From: Rodentibacter sp. JRC1
GTDB taxonomy: Bacteria > Pseudomonadota > Gammaproteobacteria > Enterobacterales > Pasteurellaceae
Direction: 5' to 3'
NCBI RefSeq assembly: GCF_020521555.1
Contig: NZ_BPWA01000001.1
Coordinates: forward strand, 310,001 to 374,000
Length of the DNA: 64,000 nt
Positions 28,312 to 37,986 of this stretch are shown here, in pieces. The notes under the pieces were generated by a model that saw only the letters and a program-made list of their open reading frames with translations, did no database searches and was not told the origin of the DNA. The translations under genes and the position numbers were made by a program. The number at the start of each line of letters is the position of its first letter. Position 1 is the first letter of the stretch.

Positions 28312-29234
28312 TGAACATAGCCCCACAAACTTCTATACAGGTTGACAATATTACCGTTCGTTATAACAACGGACATACTGCGATTTATGATGTTTCATTT
28401 GATTTACAAGGCGGTACGACTTGTGCTTTAGTCGGCGTAAATGGTAGCGGTAAATCTACCTTGTTTAAAAGTTTGATGGGGTTAGTCACCCCTCAGCAAG
28501 GGCATATTCAGCTTTGCGGACTACCAATTAAACGCGCACTCAAACAAAACTTGATTGCTTATGTGCCGCAAACCGAAGATGTCGATTGGCAATTTCCCGT
28601 TTCCGTTTATGACGTTGTGATGATGGGACGCTACGGTTATATGAATTTTTTAAGAAGACCAAAACCGGAGGATAAGCAACAAGTTCAGCAAGCGATGAAA
28701 AGGGTTTCAATAGAACATCTTGCCGAACGACAAATCGGCGAACTGTCAGGCGGACAAAAAAAACGTGTTTTTTTAGCACGTGCACTAGCACAACAAAGTA
28801 AAATCATCTTATTAGACGAGCCTTTTACCGGCGTGGATATTAAAACTGAAAATGCAATTATGAATTTATTGTCCGAACTACGCAGTGAAGGACATTTAAT
28901 CCTTGTTTCAACCCACAATTTAGGTTCAATTCCCGATTATTGCGATCAGGTTGTTATGATTAATCGCACAGTCCTCGCAGTGGGGGAAACAAGAACAACC
29001 TTTACCCAACAAAATTTAGAGCTTGCCTTTGGCGGTGTATTACGTCATATCAAATTACTCAGTGATGATTTACATGATGATGAAGATACACGCTCCGTTA
29101 CCGTCATCACCGATGATGAATTACCTGCGGTCTTCTACGGTCAAACTAAAAATGATCCGCCTGCTCCGACAATCAAACCTTGTAGCAACGAAAATAATAG
29201 TGAAAATACCGAGCAACGGGATAGAAACTTATGA
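28311..29234 (+). CDS. sitB: Mn/Fe ABC importer ATPase (SitB/YfeB)
   Basis: The 307-residue cytosolic ATPase drives the importer. Walker A is [10 protein letters not shown] (about 41-50), the signature is [10 protein letters not shown], and Walker B is ILLDEPF. The Q-loop [10 protein letters not shown] is typical of metal importers. The last 50 or so residues form a polar, acidic tail rich in Asp, Glu and Asn. This tail extends beyond the usual nucleotide-binding domain; its role is unknown. The ATG overlaps the sitA stop and the end overlaps sitC by four bases, so the genes are translationally coupled. Confidence 0.93.
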   Translation: MNIAPQTSIQVDNITVRYNNGHTAIYDVSFDLQGGTTCALVGVNGSGKSTLFKSLMGLVTPQQGHIQLCGLPIKRALKQNLIAYVPQTEDVDWQFPVSVYDVVMMGRYGYMNFLRRPKPEDKQQVQQAMKRVSIEHLAERQIGELSGGQKKRVFLARALAQQSKIILLDEPFTGVDIKTENAIMNLLSELRSEGHLILVSTHNLGSIPDYCDQVVMINRTVLAVGETRTTFTQQNLELAFGGVLRHIKLLSDDLHDDEDTRSVTVITDDELPAVFYGQTKNDPPAPTIKPCSNENNSENTEQRDRNL

Positions 29235-30088
29235 TGGAATTATTACTCGAACCTTTCAGTTATGATTATATGCTGAAAGCATTGTTGCTTAGTGCGGCTG
29301 TCGGTGGAATTTGTGCGTTTTTATCTTCTTATCTTATGCTTAAAGGATGGTCGCTTATCGGTGATGCGCTTTCCCATTCGGTTGTACCCGGCGTTGCTAT
29401 TGCGTATTCCTTTTCCCTACCTTATGCCTTAGGCGCATTTTTTTCCGGTATTTTGGCGGCACTTTCCATACTTTGGATAAAATCTATCTCCAAATTACGT
29501 GAAGATGCGATTATCGGCTTTATTTTCACCACATTTTTTGCCCTAGGTTTGTTGATTATCTCCTTAAACCCGACAGCAATTAATGTACAAGAAATCATCT
29601 TAGGTAATATTTTAGGTATCGCTGATGAGGATATTATTCAAATGGGGATCATCATTCTCGTTTGCTTAATATTTATGCTGTGTTTTTGGAAAGATTTACT
29701 ATTGGTCTTTTTTGATGAAATCCTCGCCGTATCCGTAGGCTTACGCCCTATTTACTATAAAGTATTGTTTTTTACTTTACTCAGTGCTTGTGTGGTCGCT
29801 GCGTTGCAAACCGTCGGTGCAATTCTCGTTATCGCAATGGTGATTACCCCCGGTGCAACCGCCTATTTATTAACGGATCGTTTTAAAACCTTAGCACTCA
29901 TTGCGGTTTCACTTGGTATAACGACTAGTGTATTAGGGGTTTATCTCAGCTACTATTTGGATGGTGCAACAGGCGGAATTATTGTCTGTTTTCAGACCGC
30001 ACTTTTCCTAATGGCTTTCTTCTTTTCACCAAAATACGGTGTCATTACACAAAAATTATCCCGTAAAAAGGAGCAAACGAATGAATAA
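29231..30088 (+). CDS. sitC: Mn/Fe ABC importer permease (SitC/YfeC)
   Basis: The 285-residue inner-membrane permease of the ABC-3 (ZnuB/SitC) family has eight or nine helices. Motifs include [21 protein letters not shown] (about 36-56), the coupling region near [13 protein letters not shown], and the conserved [23 protein letters not shown]. It starts at 29231 overlapping the sitB stop (ATGATGG; the second ATG at 29234 is also possible). With SitD it probably forms a heterodimeric channel. Confidence 0.92.
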   Translation: MMELLLEPFSYDYMLKALLLSAAVGGICAFLSSYLMLKGWSLIGDALSHSVVPGVAIAYSFSLPYALGAFFSGILAALSILWIKSISKLREDAIIGFIFTTFFALGLLIISLNPTAINVQEIILGNILGIADEDIIQMGIIILVCLIFMLCFWKDLLLVFFDEILAVSVGLRPIYYKVLFFTLLSACVVAALQTVGAILVIAMVITPGATAYLLTDRFKTLALIAVSLGITTSVLGVYLSYYLDGATGGIIVCFQTALFLMAFFFSPKYGVITQKLSRKKEQTNE

Positions 30089-30932
30089 TTTCCTAAATTG
30101 GTTTGCGGAACCCTTCCAATATCCTTTTATGCAAAACGCATTGGCAACCGCACTTATCGTCGCCATTATTTGCGCTATTTTATCTTGCTATTTGATTCTA
30201 AAAGGCTGGGCATTAATGGGCGATGCGATCTCTCATGCCGTTCTTCCCGGTATTGTCGTCGCCTTTCTATTAGGAATCCCTTTAACTATCGGCGCATTTG
30301 TTGCAGGATTAATTTGCTCGCTTGGTGTCGGTTATTTAAAAGAAAACAGTCGAATAAAAGAAGATACTGCAATGGGGATTGTTTTTTCAGGAATGTTTGC
30401 ACTAGGTATTGTGATGTTTACCAAGATAGAAACGGATCAGCATCTTTCTCACATTTTGTTCGGTAATTTATTAGGTGTTAGCCTAGCCGAAGTTGTGCAA
30501 ACCTTGCTTGTTTCCGTGGTTATTTTCGCTATCGTGATATCAAAAAGGAAGGATTTCTTGCTTTATTGCTTTGATCCAAGCCATACGCGGGTTGTCGGGC
30601 TTTCACCTAAAGTACTACATTACGGATTATTGATTTTATTAGCGATGACAATTATCAGTGCAATGCAGGTCGTAGGGGTTATTCTTGTCGTCGCAATGCT
30701 AATCTCACCGGGTATAACCGCTTATACGCTAAGCAAACGCTTTGATAGAATGTTACTCATTGCAATAGCGGTATCCGTTACAACAAGTGTTCTAGGGACA
30801 ATAATTAGCTATCATATTGATGCCTCAACCGGTCCTTGTATCATCTTGTTACAAGCTGGGGCTTTTATCTTAGCGTTGACATATAAGCAAATTAGATACG
30901 GCAGCAGATCGCAAATAAGCAAAACGGCATAA
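30081..30932 (+). CDS. sitD: Mn/Fe ABC importer permease (SitD/YfeD)
   Basis: This is a second ABC-3 family permease of 283 residues, clearly homologous to SitC: LILKGWALMGDAISHAVLPGIV, SRIKEDTAMGIVF and MQVVGVILVVAMLISPGITAYTL. The start at 30081 ([12 protein letters not shown]) follows AAAAGGAG and overlaps the sitC end by eight bases. It is the last gene of the operon and converges on thiN. An uptake signal follows the stop. Confidence 0.92.
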   Translation: MNNFLNWFAEPFQYPFMQNALATALIVAIICAILSCYLILKGWALMGDAISHAVLPGIVVAFLLGIPLTIGAFVAGLICSLGVGYLKENSRIKEDTAMGIVFSGMFALGIVMFTKIETDQHLSHILFGNLLGVSLAEVVQTLLVSVVIFAIVISKRKDFLLYCFDPSHTRVVGLSPKVLHYGLLILLAMTIISAMQVVGVILVVAMLISPGITAYTLSKRFDRMLLIAIAVSVTTSVLGTIISYHIDASTGPCIILLQAGAFILALTYKQIRYGSRSQISKTA

Positions 30933-30947
30933 AAAACGACCGCACTT

Positions 30948-31586
30948 TTATCGATCTTTGCTATAAATAACTAAAACATATCCGCTCTCTAATTCGATTT
31001 CAATTTCGTCCCTGATAAATTCGTTACTTCCGTAACAAGGTTTTATAAAGTAATTGGTTTCATTGAGCGGATATTTAGCATAACGAATCATTAACCTTCC
31101 ACTTTGCATTGGCATAAAACCGATATAGTTCATTTGAGAAATAGGCGAAAGAAGATGCTTTCCCGCAGGGCGAAATAAAATATGGTTTTGTGAATCAATG
31201 AGCTCAATTTGCGACATAAAGGGAGCAATTTCAGGGTTCGCCACCAAAAAAAGATTACTCATTTGATGATCGAGTCGCCCTCCCAAAGCACCAAAAATTT
31301 GTACTTTTGCTTGGGGATAGCAATGGAAAATCGCGCTAATCGCAAGTTCTAAGTCGGTGTCATTTTTCTCTGTAGAAGCCCGAATGAGTTTTTCCGCCTG
31401 TTGCAAAACACCTTCAAATTCCGCCGCACTTACGGAGTCAAAATCTCCCACTGCCATATTCAGCGGCAAACTTTGTTGCAATAAAAACAAAGCCCCTCGA
31501 TCTACACCGACAAAATAATCAAATTGAGCAGAAAGTGCGGTACAAAATGGGGAAGGATTTTGCCCTGCAATAACGGCGATATTCAT
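30948..31586 (-). CDS. thiN: Thiamine pyrophosphokinase
   Basis: The 212-residue enzyme transfers pyrophosphate from ATP to thiamine to give thiamine diphosphate. Motifs are GVDRGALFLL, AVGDFDSV, EKNDTDLELAI and GALGGRLDHQMSNL, all diagnostic of TPK. The C-terminal domain is the thiamine-binding beta fold. The start MNIAVIAGQN at 31586 fits the family's beginning better than an ATG 33 bases upstream; no strong ribosome site helps. It is convergent with sitD. An uptake signal lies inside the gene near 31531. No thiamine riboswitch is seen. Confidence 0.9.
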   Translation of the reverse strand: MNIAVIAGQNPSPFCTALSAQFDYFVGVDRGALFLLQQSLPLNMAVGDFDSVSAAEFEGVLQQAEKLIRASTEKNDTDLELAISAIFHCYPQAKVQIFGALGGRLDHQMSNLFLVANPEIAPFMSQIELIDSQNHILFRPAGKHLLSPISQMNYIGFMPMQSGRLMIRYAKYPLNETNYFIKPCYGSNEFIRDEIEIELESGYVLVIYSKDR

Positions 31587-31725
31587 TTTGATTTTTTCCA
31601 AAAAATACGCGTTGTTCAAAGGAATAAATTATAGAGTTATTGCATACTATCAGTCTTTCACATACCTTTGAGATAGATGTAAATTAGTAATACCTTAATT
31701 ACAAATTATGTATCGCTATTTAAGT

Positions 31726-32265
31726 TTACTCTTCTAAAACTACTTTCCCGATATAACCTAAGTTACGATGGCGCTGAGCATAATCGATACCATAGCCCAC
31801 GACAAATTCATCAGGAATTTTAAATCCCACCCATTCCACGGGTACTGTAACTTCGCGGCGCGATGGTTTATCAAGTAAAGTACAAATTGCTAGACTTGCC
31901 GGTTCGCGCAATTTCAAAATCTCGCGTACTTTTTCAAGGGTGTAGCCGGTATCAATAATATCTTCAACGATAAGTACGTGTTCACCACGAATATCACCAT
32001 CCAAATCTTTTGTTATTTTCACATCGTGATTTGTCGTCATACCGCTGCCGTAACTTGCGGTGGTCATAAATTCAATTTCTACCGGAAGATTTAATTTGCG
32101 TACTAAATCAGCCATAAACATAAACGAACCACGCAATAAACCGACAACAATAAGTTTATCCACCTGCTTGGCTTTATAAAAATCCGTAATCTCGCTCCCT
32201 AATGATTCAATCCGGGACATCACATCGCTTTCAGAGATGAGTACATCAACATGATGTTTTTTCAT
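31726..32265 (-). CDS. hpt: Hypoxanthine phosphoribosyltransferase
   Basis: The 179-residue purine-salvage enzyme converts hypoxanthine (and often guanine) plus PRPP to IMP/GMP in the cytosol. The PRPP-binding motif is [14 protein letters not shown] (about 102-115). The flexible loop is [16 protein letters not shown], and the base-binding end is [31 protein letters not shown] precedes the ATG. The gene stands alone, with a small-RNA terminator about 50 bases upstream. Confidence 0.96.
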   Translation of the reverse strand: MKKHHVDVLISESDVMSRIESLGSEITDFYKAKQVDKLIVVGLLRGSFMFMADLVRKLNLPVEIEFMTTASYGSGMTTNHDVKITKDLDGDIRGEHVLIVEDIIDTGYTLEKVREILKLREPASLAICTLLDKPSRREVTVPVEWVGFKIPDEFVVGYGIDYAQRHRNLGYIGKVVLEE

Positions 32266-32311
32266 TTTGTTTCCTTTTCGATAATGCGGCTAATAATTCG
32301 CGCCATTCTAC

Positions 32312-32412
32312 AAAAAAAAGGCTGAAGTTGAAACCTTCAGCCTTTTTAGCCCTAACGAATTTACTTTCTACTCTACCTGTTGGAGCAACCTGCAATCGCT
32401 GCTAAACAGATG
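32312..32412 (-). ncRNA. Candidate Fur-regulated small RNA (HrrF-like)
   Basis: Reading leftward, a promoter TTGACA (32445-32440), 16-base spacer and TAGGAT (32423-32418) predict a start near 32412. After about 65 bases there is a strong terminator: stem GGCTGAAG / CTTCAGCC with a 7-base loop and eight Ts, ending at 32312. No reading frame is present. A Fur-box-like sequence overlaps the -35. Size, iron-type control and Pasteurellaceae origin recall HrrF of H. influenzae. Identity with HrrF cannot be confirmed without its sequence. It lies between hpt and pmbA, on the same strand as both, and could alternatively be a long pmbA trailer. Confidence 0.65.
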
Positions 32413-32417
32413 TGCGT

Positions 32418-32463
32418 ATCCTATCAGAATTAAAAACATTGTCAATAAGAATTATTATCAATT
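32418..32463 (-). promoter_or_regulatory. Promoter and Fur-box-like site for the small RNA
   Basis: The site AATTGATAATAATTCTTATT (complement of 32444-32463) matches the Fur consensus well and overlaps the TTGACA -35. It begins immediately after the pmbA stop codon, so it serves the small RNA and not pmbA. Confidence 0.65.
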
Positions 32464-32468
32464 ACAAA

Positions 32469-33824
32469 TTAATTCCCCGAAACTTTCATTTTATCCAATA
32501 GAATCGATCCCGTTTGAATATTGGAACGATGCTCAACATCATCGGCAACGGCAACTATATTTTTCAGCATATGAGGAAGCTGCCCCGCAATCGTGATTTC
32601 CGCCACAGGATACTGAATTTCACCGTTTTCCACCCAGAAACCTGATGCGCCGCGGGAATAATCACCGGTAACGAGATTCACGCCTTGCCCCATAACATCC
32701 GTCACTAATAAACCGGTACCCATCTCACGCAAAAGTGCGGTCAATCCACCGCTTAAATTAGGCTGAACAAGCCAGTTATGAATTCCCCCCGCATGACCGG
32801 TGCTCTGCATACCCATTTTTTTGCCGCTGTAATAGGTCAACAAATAAGTTTGTAATACACCATTTTGCACAATTTCTAAATTTTGCGTGCGCACGCCTTC
32901 GCTATCAAAAGGCGTTGAGGCTAAACGGCGTAATAAATGCGGACGTTCACTAATATTGAACCACTCCGGCAGAACCTGTTTGCCTAAGTGATCGAGTAAA
33001 AAACTTGATTTCCGGTATAAACTACCACCGCTGATCGCCGCCGCAAAATGTGAAATGATGCCTGTTGCCACATCATTTAAGAAAATTACCGGCACCTCGC
33101 GTGTCGTTAATTTTTGCGGGTTCAAGCGGGCGATCACTTTTTCCGCACAATGCTCTCCCACCCATTTGGCTGGGGACAATTTGTCAAATTCACGCGAAAC
33201 CGTGTATTCGTAATCATTTTCCAATGCATTTTCTACGCCACCGATAACAGAACAAGATAAGGAGTAACGGCTTGATAAATAACTTTGTAACATTCCATGG
33301 CTATTGCCATACACCCGCACGCCGGTATGTGCGTTGAAACTTGCGCCATTGCTATTGACAATATGCGGGTCAAAATCTAACGCCGACTTTTCCGCCTCCA
33401 GTGCTAATTTTGTGGCATTTTCAACATCTATGTCCGCTGCGTGATAAAGTTCAAGATCCGGCGCTTCAAACGCCATTAATTCTTTTTCGGCTACCCCTGA
33501 ACAATCATCGGGGGAAGTATATTTTGCTATTGCCAATGCGGCTTCAACCGCATTTTTAATTGCCTTTTCACTTAAATCCGAGGTGGAAGCATTGCCTTTT
33601 TGTTGCCCTAAATAAACAGAAATACCTAATGCGCCGTCATTGGTAAATTCGACATTTTCCATTTCTTGCAAGCGTATTGAAACGGATAAACCACTTGATT
33701 TCGTCACTCCGACTTCTGCAGTAGCACCGGCTTTTTTTGCCGTATCAATTGCAAAACTTACGGCTTGGCGTAACTCCTGTTCTTGTGTTTTTAAAAGTGC
33801 GGTCTGATTTTCAGTTGTTTTCAT
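32469..33824 (-). CDS. pmbA: Metalloprotease-type PmbA/TldE
   Basis: The 451-residue PmbA (TldE) is the partner of TldD in a cytosolic heterodimeric protease. In Escherichia it matures microcin B17 and affects CcdA stability; its housekeeping role is unclear. The family pattern is visible in GISVYLGQQKGNASTSDLSEKAI, the C-terminal VTDVMGQGVNLVTGDYSRGASGFWVENG and PVAEITIAGQLPHML. As usual for TldE, the HExxxH zinc site of TldD is absent. It is divergent from darP, the usual neighbour. An uptake signal lies within its first codons. Confidence 0.95.
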   Translation of the reverse strand: MKTTENQTALLKTQEQELRQAVSFAIDTAKKAGATAEVGVTKSSGLSVSIRLQEMENVEFTNDGALGISVYLGQQKGNASTSDLSEKAIKNAVEAALAIAKYTSPDDCSGVAEKELMAFEAPDLELYHAADIDVENATKLALEAEKSALDFDPHIVNSNGASFNAHTGVRVYGNSHGMLQSYLSSRYSLSCSVIGGVENALENDYEYTVSREFDKLSPAKWVGEHCAEKVIARLNPQKLTTREVPVIFLNDVATGIISHFAAAISGGSLYRKSSFLLDHLGKQVLPEWFNISERPHLLRRLASTPFDSEGVRTQNLEIVQNGVLQTYLLTYYSGKKMGMQSTGHAGGIHNWLVQPNLSGGLTALLREMGTGLLVTDVMGQGVNLVTGDYSRGASGFWVENGEIQYPVAEITIAGQLPHMLKNIVAVADDVEHRSNIQTGSILLDKMKVSGN

Positions 33825-33974
33825 CTCTTTTTCCTATTCAAAATTTGGTACATTTTATCCCATTTAGAAACTATTGATAACTCATTTCATTCCCCATAAA
33901 AGCACAAAAATGAATGTCAACAGATGCTAAACTTTGTGCTAAAATGCACGCCGTATTTTATTAAAGGACACAAA

Positions 33975-34508
33975 ATGGCAAGACGTAAAAAAGAAGCCTT
34001 CGATTGGGAAGATGAAGATCAAGAAGAAATTATTTGGGTAAGTAAAAGTGAAATCAAGCGTGACGCGGAAGCACTCAAACAACTTGGCGAGAAACTCGTG
34101 AACTTAACCAAAGCAAATCTGACTAAAATCCCGCTTGATGATGCTTTGCTTGAGGCCGTTGAATTAGCGCAACGCTTACAAAAAGAAGCACGCCGCCGTC
34201 AATTGCAATATATCGGAAAGCTTTTACGTGGTGCTGATGCCGAACCTATTCAAGAAGCCTTGGATAAAATTGAGAATAAACACAATCAACAACAAGCTAT
34301 GTTGCATAAAATCGAAAATGTGCGTGACGAACTGGTTGAAAACGGCGACTTAGCCTTAACATCATTATTAAATGAATATCCAAATGCTGATCGCCAACAA
34401 TTACGCAATTTAATTCGGGGTGCACAAAAGGAAAAGACACAAAATAAACCCTCAAAAGCTTATCGTGAACTTTATCAAATGTTGAAAGGGCTTATGTTAG
34501 AAGAATAA
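33975..34508 (+). CDS. darP: Ribosome biogenesis factor YjgA/DarP
   Basis: The 177-residue DUF615 protein is all-helical and highly charged. The Escherichia YjgA (DarP) binds late 50S precursors and promotes peptidyl-transferase-centre maturation. The signature is [21 protein letters not shown] at the N-terminus, and the tail has [12 protein letters not shown] then [12 protein letters not shown]. The start [14 protein letters not shown] at 33975 with AAAGGA upstream was preferred to an ATG 51 bases earlier. It is divergent from pmbA, an arrangement conserved in gammaproteobacteria, and is followed by lptC. Confidence 0.93.
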   Translation: MARRKKEAFDWEDEDQEEIIWVSKSEIKRDAEALKQLGEKLVNLTKANLTKIPLDDALLEAVELAQRLQKEARRRQLQYIGKLLRGADAEPIQEALDKIENKHNQQQAMLHKIENVRDELVENGDLALTSLLNEYPNADRQQLRNLIRGAQKEKTQNKPSKAYRELYQMLKGLMLEE

Positions 34509-34567
34509 AACATCGCGCTTTTCAACCGCACTTTATTCAAAACGCTTAACAGGAAATAACATTATTT

Positions 34568-35176
34568 ATGAATATTCGTTTGAATATTATTTTAGGTGTA
34601 ATTGCACTGGGATTATTAGGTTGGTTTTATACTCTAAATCAAGATAATACCGACTTGGAAAACCTCATCAAAAAACCGAATTCACCCGAATACATTGGCA
34701 CAAAAATGGCAACGACCGTATTTTCTCCGGAAGGAAAAAAACAATACTTCGCTATTTCTGAGAAAGTGGAACACTACAATCAAGAGGAGCGTACCGATTT
34801 TATCTCACCGTTAGTGTACCTTTTCGATGTATCGTTAAATTCGGATAAAGAAAAGGCTAATTCAGAGAACATCAAACTTAATAAACAGAATTGGAAGTTA
34901 AGTGCGCAAAATGCCAAATTAATGAAAAATGAAATGCTTTATTTAGAAGGTAATGTGGTTGCAGAAAGTTTAGATCCGCTTTCAAAATTACAACGCGTAG
35001 AAACCGAATCGGCAGCAATCAACTTAAAAACACAGGACATTATCTCTGACACTCAAGTAAAAATTAACGGACTTAATTTTCATTCGACCGGATTAAAATT
35101 AGTCGGTAATTTACGCCAACAAACGGCAACCTTAAAAGAACAGGTAAAAACGTACTATGAAATCAGTAAACCGTAA
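34568..35176 (+). CDS. lptC: LPS transport protein LptC
   Basis: The 202-residue bitopic inner-membrane protein has one N-terminal transmembrane helix (about 5-22) and a periplasmic beta-jellyroll. The jellyroll docks on LptB2FG and hands lipopolysaccharide to LptA. Family features include YLFDVSLNS, LYLEGNVVAES and LQRVETESAAINLKTQDIISDTQV. Its 3' end overlaps lptA by 20 bases, indicating coupled synthesis. It is the first gene of the lptC-lptA-lptB-ptsN-rapZ series. An uptake signal precedes it. Confidence 0.93.
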   Translation: MNIRLNIILGVIALGLLGWFYTLNQDNTDLENLIKKPNSPEYIGTKMATTVFSPEGKKQYFAISEKVEHYNQEERTDFISPLVYLFDVSLNSDKEKANSENIKLNKQNWKLSAQNAKLMKNEMLYLEGNVVAESLDPLSKLQRVETESAAINLKTQDIISDTQVKINGLNFHSTGLKLVGNLRQQTATLKEQVKTYYEISKP

Positions 35177-35672
35177 GTTTATTCTCATCACTACCCTAAT
35201 GATGACTTCCCTTTCCGCATTTGCGTTGAAAGATGATACCAACCAACCGATTAACATTGTTTCCGATAACCAGTCTTTGGATATGGAAAACAGTATCGTT
35301 ACTTTCACGGATAATGTGGTAATAACACAGGGTTCAATTCTGATTAAAGCGAATAAGGTCGTCATCACCCGTCCGCCTGAAAATTCGGGCAAAAAAGAAA
35401 CTGTGGAAGCATTCGGTTCACCGGTAACTTTTCATCAATTACTCGATGACGGTAAACCGGTAGATGGCAAAGCAAATAGAGTGCATTATGATTTAGGTGC
35501 TGAATTTTTAACCCTTACCGGCAATGCTCAATTAAAGCAACTTGATAGCAAAATCGATGGTGAACGCATTACTTACGATGTGAAAAAGCAACAATTAAAA
35601 GCCAATGGCGGTAAATCACGGGTACAAACCGTATTGATCCCAACACAATTGCAACAAAAGGGAAAAAAATAA
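35157..35672 (+). CDS. lptA: LPS transport periplasmic protein LptA
   Basis: The 171-residue protein has a signal peptide (about 1-23, ending AFA). Its OstA-like beta-jellyroll (ADNQSLD type: VSDNQSLDMENSIVTFTDNVVITQGSI) polymerises to bridge the periplasm and carries lipopolysaccharide from LptC to LptD. Later motifs are KANKVVITRPP and GERITYDVKKQQLKANGG. It overlaps lptC by 20 bases and is followed by lptB after 3 bases. Length is normal for the family. Confidence 0.95.
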   Translation: MKSVNRKFILITTLMMTSLSAFALKDDTNQPINIVSDNQSLDMENSIVTFTDNVVITQGSILIKANKVVITRPPENSGKKETVEAFGSPVTFHQLLDDGKPVDGKANRVHYDLGAEFLTLTGNAQLKQLDSKIDGERITYDVKKQQLKANGGKSRVQTVLIPTQLQQKGKK

Positions 35673-35675
35673 CCG

Positions 35676-36401
35676 ATGTCTGTATTACACGCTGAATTTC
35701 TCGCCAAAAGTTATAAAAATCGTAAGGTTGTCTCTGATGTCAGCCTTACCGTCAACTCAAATGAAATTGTCGGTTTACTCGGGCCAAACGGTGCCGGTAA
35801 AACAACCACCTTTTATATGGTGGTAGGTTTGGTTCGCCAAGATCAAGGGAAAATCATTATTGATGACGAAGACATTAGCCTGTTGCCGATGCACAGCCGG
35901 GCACAACGAGGAATCGGTTACCTCCCGCAAGAAGCCTCTATTTTTCGTCGTTTGAGCGTATATGAAAACTTAATGGCGGTATTAGAAATTCGTAAAGATT
36001 TAACACCTGAACAACGCAGTGAAAGAGCAAACGAATTAATCGAAGAGTTTAATATCGGACATATCCGCGACAGCCTAGGGCAATCGCTTTCCGGTGGTGA
36101 ACGCCGCCGTGTCGAAATTGCACGAGCACTTGCCGCTAATCCGAAATTTATTTTATTAGATGAGCCTTTTGCCGGCGTTGACCCGATTTCCGTTACCGAC
36201 ATAAAAAAAATCATTACCGATTTACGCAATCGTGGACTGGGCGTTCTCATTACAGACCACAATGTGCGTGAAACCTTAGACGTATGTGAACGCGCTTATA
36301 TCGTAGGTGAAGGTAAAATTATTGCAACAGGCACACCGGAACAAGTAATGAACGATGAACACGTAAAACGTGTATATCTGGGTGAACAATTTAGATTATA
36401 G
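35676..36401 (+). CDS. lptB: LPS export ABC ATPase LptB
   Basis: The 241-residue ATPase powers extraction of lipopolysaccharide from the inner membrane with LptFG. Walker A is [11 protein letters not shown] (about 34-44), the Q-loop is [17 protein letters not shown], the signature [16 protein letters not shown], Walker [13 protein letters not shown], and the switch His is in ITDHNVRET. These match LptB specifically. It lies 3 bases after lptA and 2 bases before ptsN, in one operon. Confidence 0.97.
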   Translation: MSVLHAEFLAKSYKNRKVVSDVSLTVNSNEIVGLLGPNGAGKTTTFYMVVGLVRQDQGKIIIDDEDISLLPMHSRAQRGIGYLPQEASIFRRLSVYENLMAVLEIRKDLTPEQRSERANELIEEFNIGHIRDSLGQSLSGGERRRVEIARALAANPKFILLDEPFAGVDPISVTDIKKIITDLRNRGLGVLITDHNVRETLDVCERAYIVGEGKIIATGTPEQVMNDEHVKRVYLGEQFRL

Positions 36402-36403
36402 TT

Positions 36404-36904
36404 ATGAAATTTTCAGAACTTCTACGCCCTGAGGATATTCGTCAAGGCGTCAGCTTCTCAAGTAAAAAACGTTTATTTGAATCCATTTCTGCCCTTATTA
36501 TGGAGCGGCTACAATGTGATAAAGCGGAACAGGCCTGCTTTGAATGTTTATTTAATCGAGAGAAATTAGGCAATTCGGGTTTGGGAAACGGCGTGGCTAT
36601 GCCAAAAGCGAAACTTCCGGAAGGCGCAATTACGAAAGCATTCGCGGTTTTTATGCAACTGGATATGCCGATTGAATACGATGCACCGGATGGAAAAGCG
36701 GTGGATTTGATTTTTGCCGTTTTTGTGCCTGACAATCAATGCCAAATTTATATTCCTATACTTTCTAAGCTAACAGAAAAATTAACGGATAAAAATTTCG
36801 TTAAGCAATTACGTTCTGCTCAAAGTGCGGGTGAAATTTGGCAAGTTTTTGAAATTGCCGATCAAGCTGAAGAAGCGGATTCTTCAGTCGAAAATGACAT
36901 ATAA
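36404..36904 (+). CDS. ptsN: Nitrogen PTS enzyme IIA (PtsN)
   Basis: The 166-residue EIIA-Ntr is a regulatory phosphoprotein of the nitrogen phosphotransferase branch. The fructose-type EIIA fold is recognisable. Its usual phosphorylation motif G.G.A.PH is here [16 protein letters not shown]: the position normally occupied by His is Lys. The H. influenzae orthologue is reported as unusual in PTS-Ntr, so this may be a lineage trait; if so, phosphotransfer through this site would be lost. It sits 2 bases after lptB and 14 bases before rapZ. The C-terminal tail is acidic. Confidence 0.9.
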   Translation: MKFSELLRPEDIRQGVSFSSKKRLFESISALIMERLQCDKAEQACFECLFNREKLGNSGLGNGVAMPKAKLPEGAITKAFAVFMQLDMPIEYDAPDGKAVDLIFAVFVPDNQCQIYIPILSKLTEKLTDKNFVKQLRSAQSAGEIWQVFEIADQAEEADSSVENDI

Positions 36905-36918
36905 TAACTGCGCTTTTT

Positions 36919-37776
36919 ATGGAAATCATTATTATCAGCGGCCGCTCCGGAGCAGGAAAATCTGTCGCATTACGTGTATTAGAAGATATGGGTTACTATT
37001 GTGTTGATAACCTTCCGCTCGATCTTTTGCCTCAACTGACTAAAATTTTAGCTCAAACACAAACGACAGTAGCAATCAGCCTTGATATTCGCAATTTGCC
37101 GGAATCTTCTCACTCATTGGAGCATATTCTTACGAATATCCAGCAACATTATTCCACTAAAATTATTTTTTTAGAGGCAGATCGCAGCACCCTCATTCGC
37201 CGTTATAGTGATTCACGCCGCTTACATCCCCTTTCCGTTAAAGATTTCTCTCTTGAAGCGGCGATTGATGCTGAATATCAACAGCTTGAACCGCTTATTC
37301 AGCACGCAAATTTCATTATTGATACGACAACGCTTTCAACTCACGCACTTGCCGAACGCTTACGTGAATTTTTACACGGCAATAGTGAAAGAGAATTAAA
37401 AATTATCGTTGAATCTTTCGGCTTTAAATATGGGATTCCTCTTGATGCCGACTATGTATTTGACGTGCGTTTCTTACCTAATCCGCACTGGAATCCTGAA
37501 CTCCGCCCTATGACAGGATTAGATGAACCTGTTGCACGTTTTTTAAGTAGTTATAACGAAGTGAATGATTTTATTTACCGCACACGTAACTATATCGAAA
37601 CTTGGTTGCCAATGTTGGAGCAGAATAACCGCAGCTATTTAACCATTGCCGTTGGTTGTACCGGTGGAAAACACCGTTCCGTTTATATTGCCCAACAGCT
37701 TGGTGAATACTTTCAAGCGAAAGGGAAAAATGTGAAAATTCAGCATAAATCCCTAGAAAAAAATAAGCACAAATAA
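36919..37776 (+). CDS. rapZ: RNase adapter / nucleotide-binding protein RapZ
   Basis: The 285-residue protein has an N-terminal P-loop kinase-like domain with GRSGAGKS (about 8-15). Its C-terminal domain binds RNA and includes [22 protein letters not shown] and [10 protein letters not shown]. In Escherichia RapZ directs RNase E to the small RNA GlmZ and so controls glucosamine-6-phosphate synthesis. It closes the lpt-ptsN-rapZ operon. A split uptake-signal terminator, now interrupted by a repeat element, follows it. Confidence 0.95.
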   Translation: MEIIIISGRSGAGKSVALRVLEDMGYYCVDNLPLDLLPQLTKILAQTQTTVAISLDIRNLPESSHSLEHILTNIQQHYSTKIIFLEADRSTLIRRYSDSRRLHPLSVKDFSLEAAIDAEYQQLEPLIQHANFIIDTTTLSTHALAERLREFLHGNSERELKIIVESFGFKYGIPLDADYVFDVRFLPNPHWNPELRPMTGLDEPVARFLSSYNEVNDFIYRTRNYIETWLPMLEQNNRSYLTIAVGCTGGKHRSVYIAQQLGEYFQAKGKNVKIQHKSLEKNKHK

Positions 37777-37810
37777 GTCAAAAAGTGCGGTGAAAAAATA
37801 CCGTTTTTTA

Positions 37811-37964
37811 TCGGTATTATGCATCACTTGCACAAAAGGCTGTTTTTAATTCAAATGTAGGGTGCGTTAGGCTTGCCGTAACGCACCAAACTTGGGTCTA
37901 ACGGTGCGTTACGCCTTTGGCTAACACACCCTACTCTGGTTTTGTGCAACTGATACATAATACC
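37811..37964. repeat. MITE-like element lying in the loop of an uptake-signal pair
   Basis: The ends are TCGGTATTATGCATCACTTG on the left and the complement of GGTATTATGTATCAGTTGCA on the right. Inside are two palindromes with the GGTGCGTTA core. It is nearly the reverse complement of 7581-7737. AAGTGCGGT (37783-37791) and ACCGCACTT (37975-37983) flank it. Confidence 0.85.
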
Positions 37965-37986
37965 AGTTTTTATCACCGCACTTTTG

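Noticed and set aside
31587..31725. Thiamine riboswitch upstream of thiN
   Set aside because: None of the conserved CUGAGA-type elements is seen on the minus strand.
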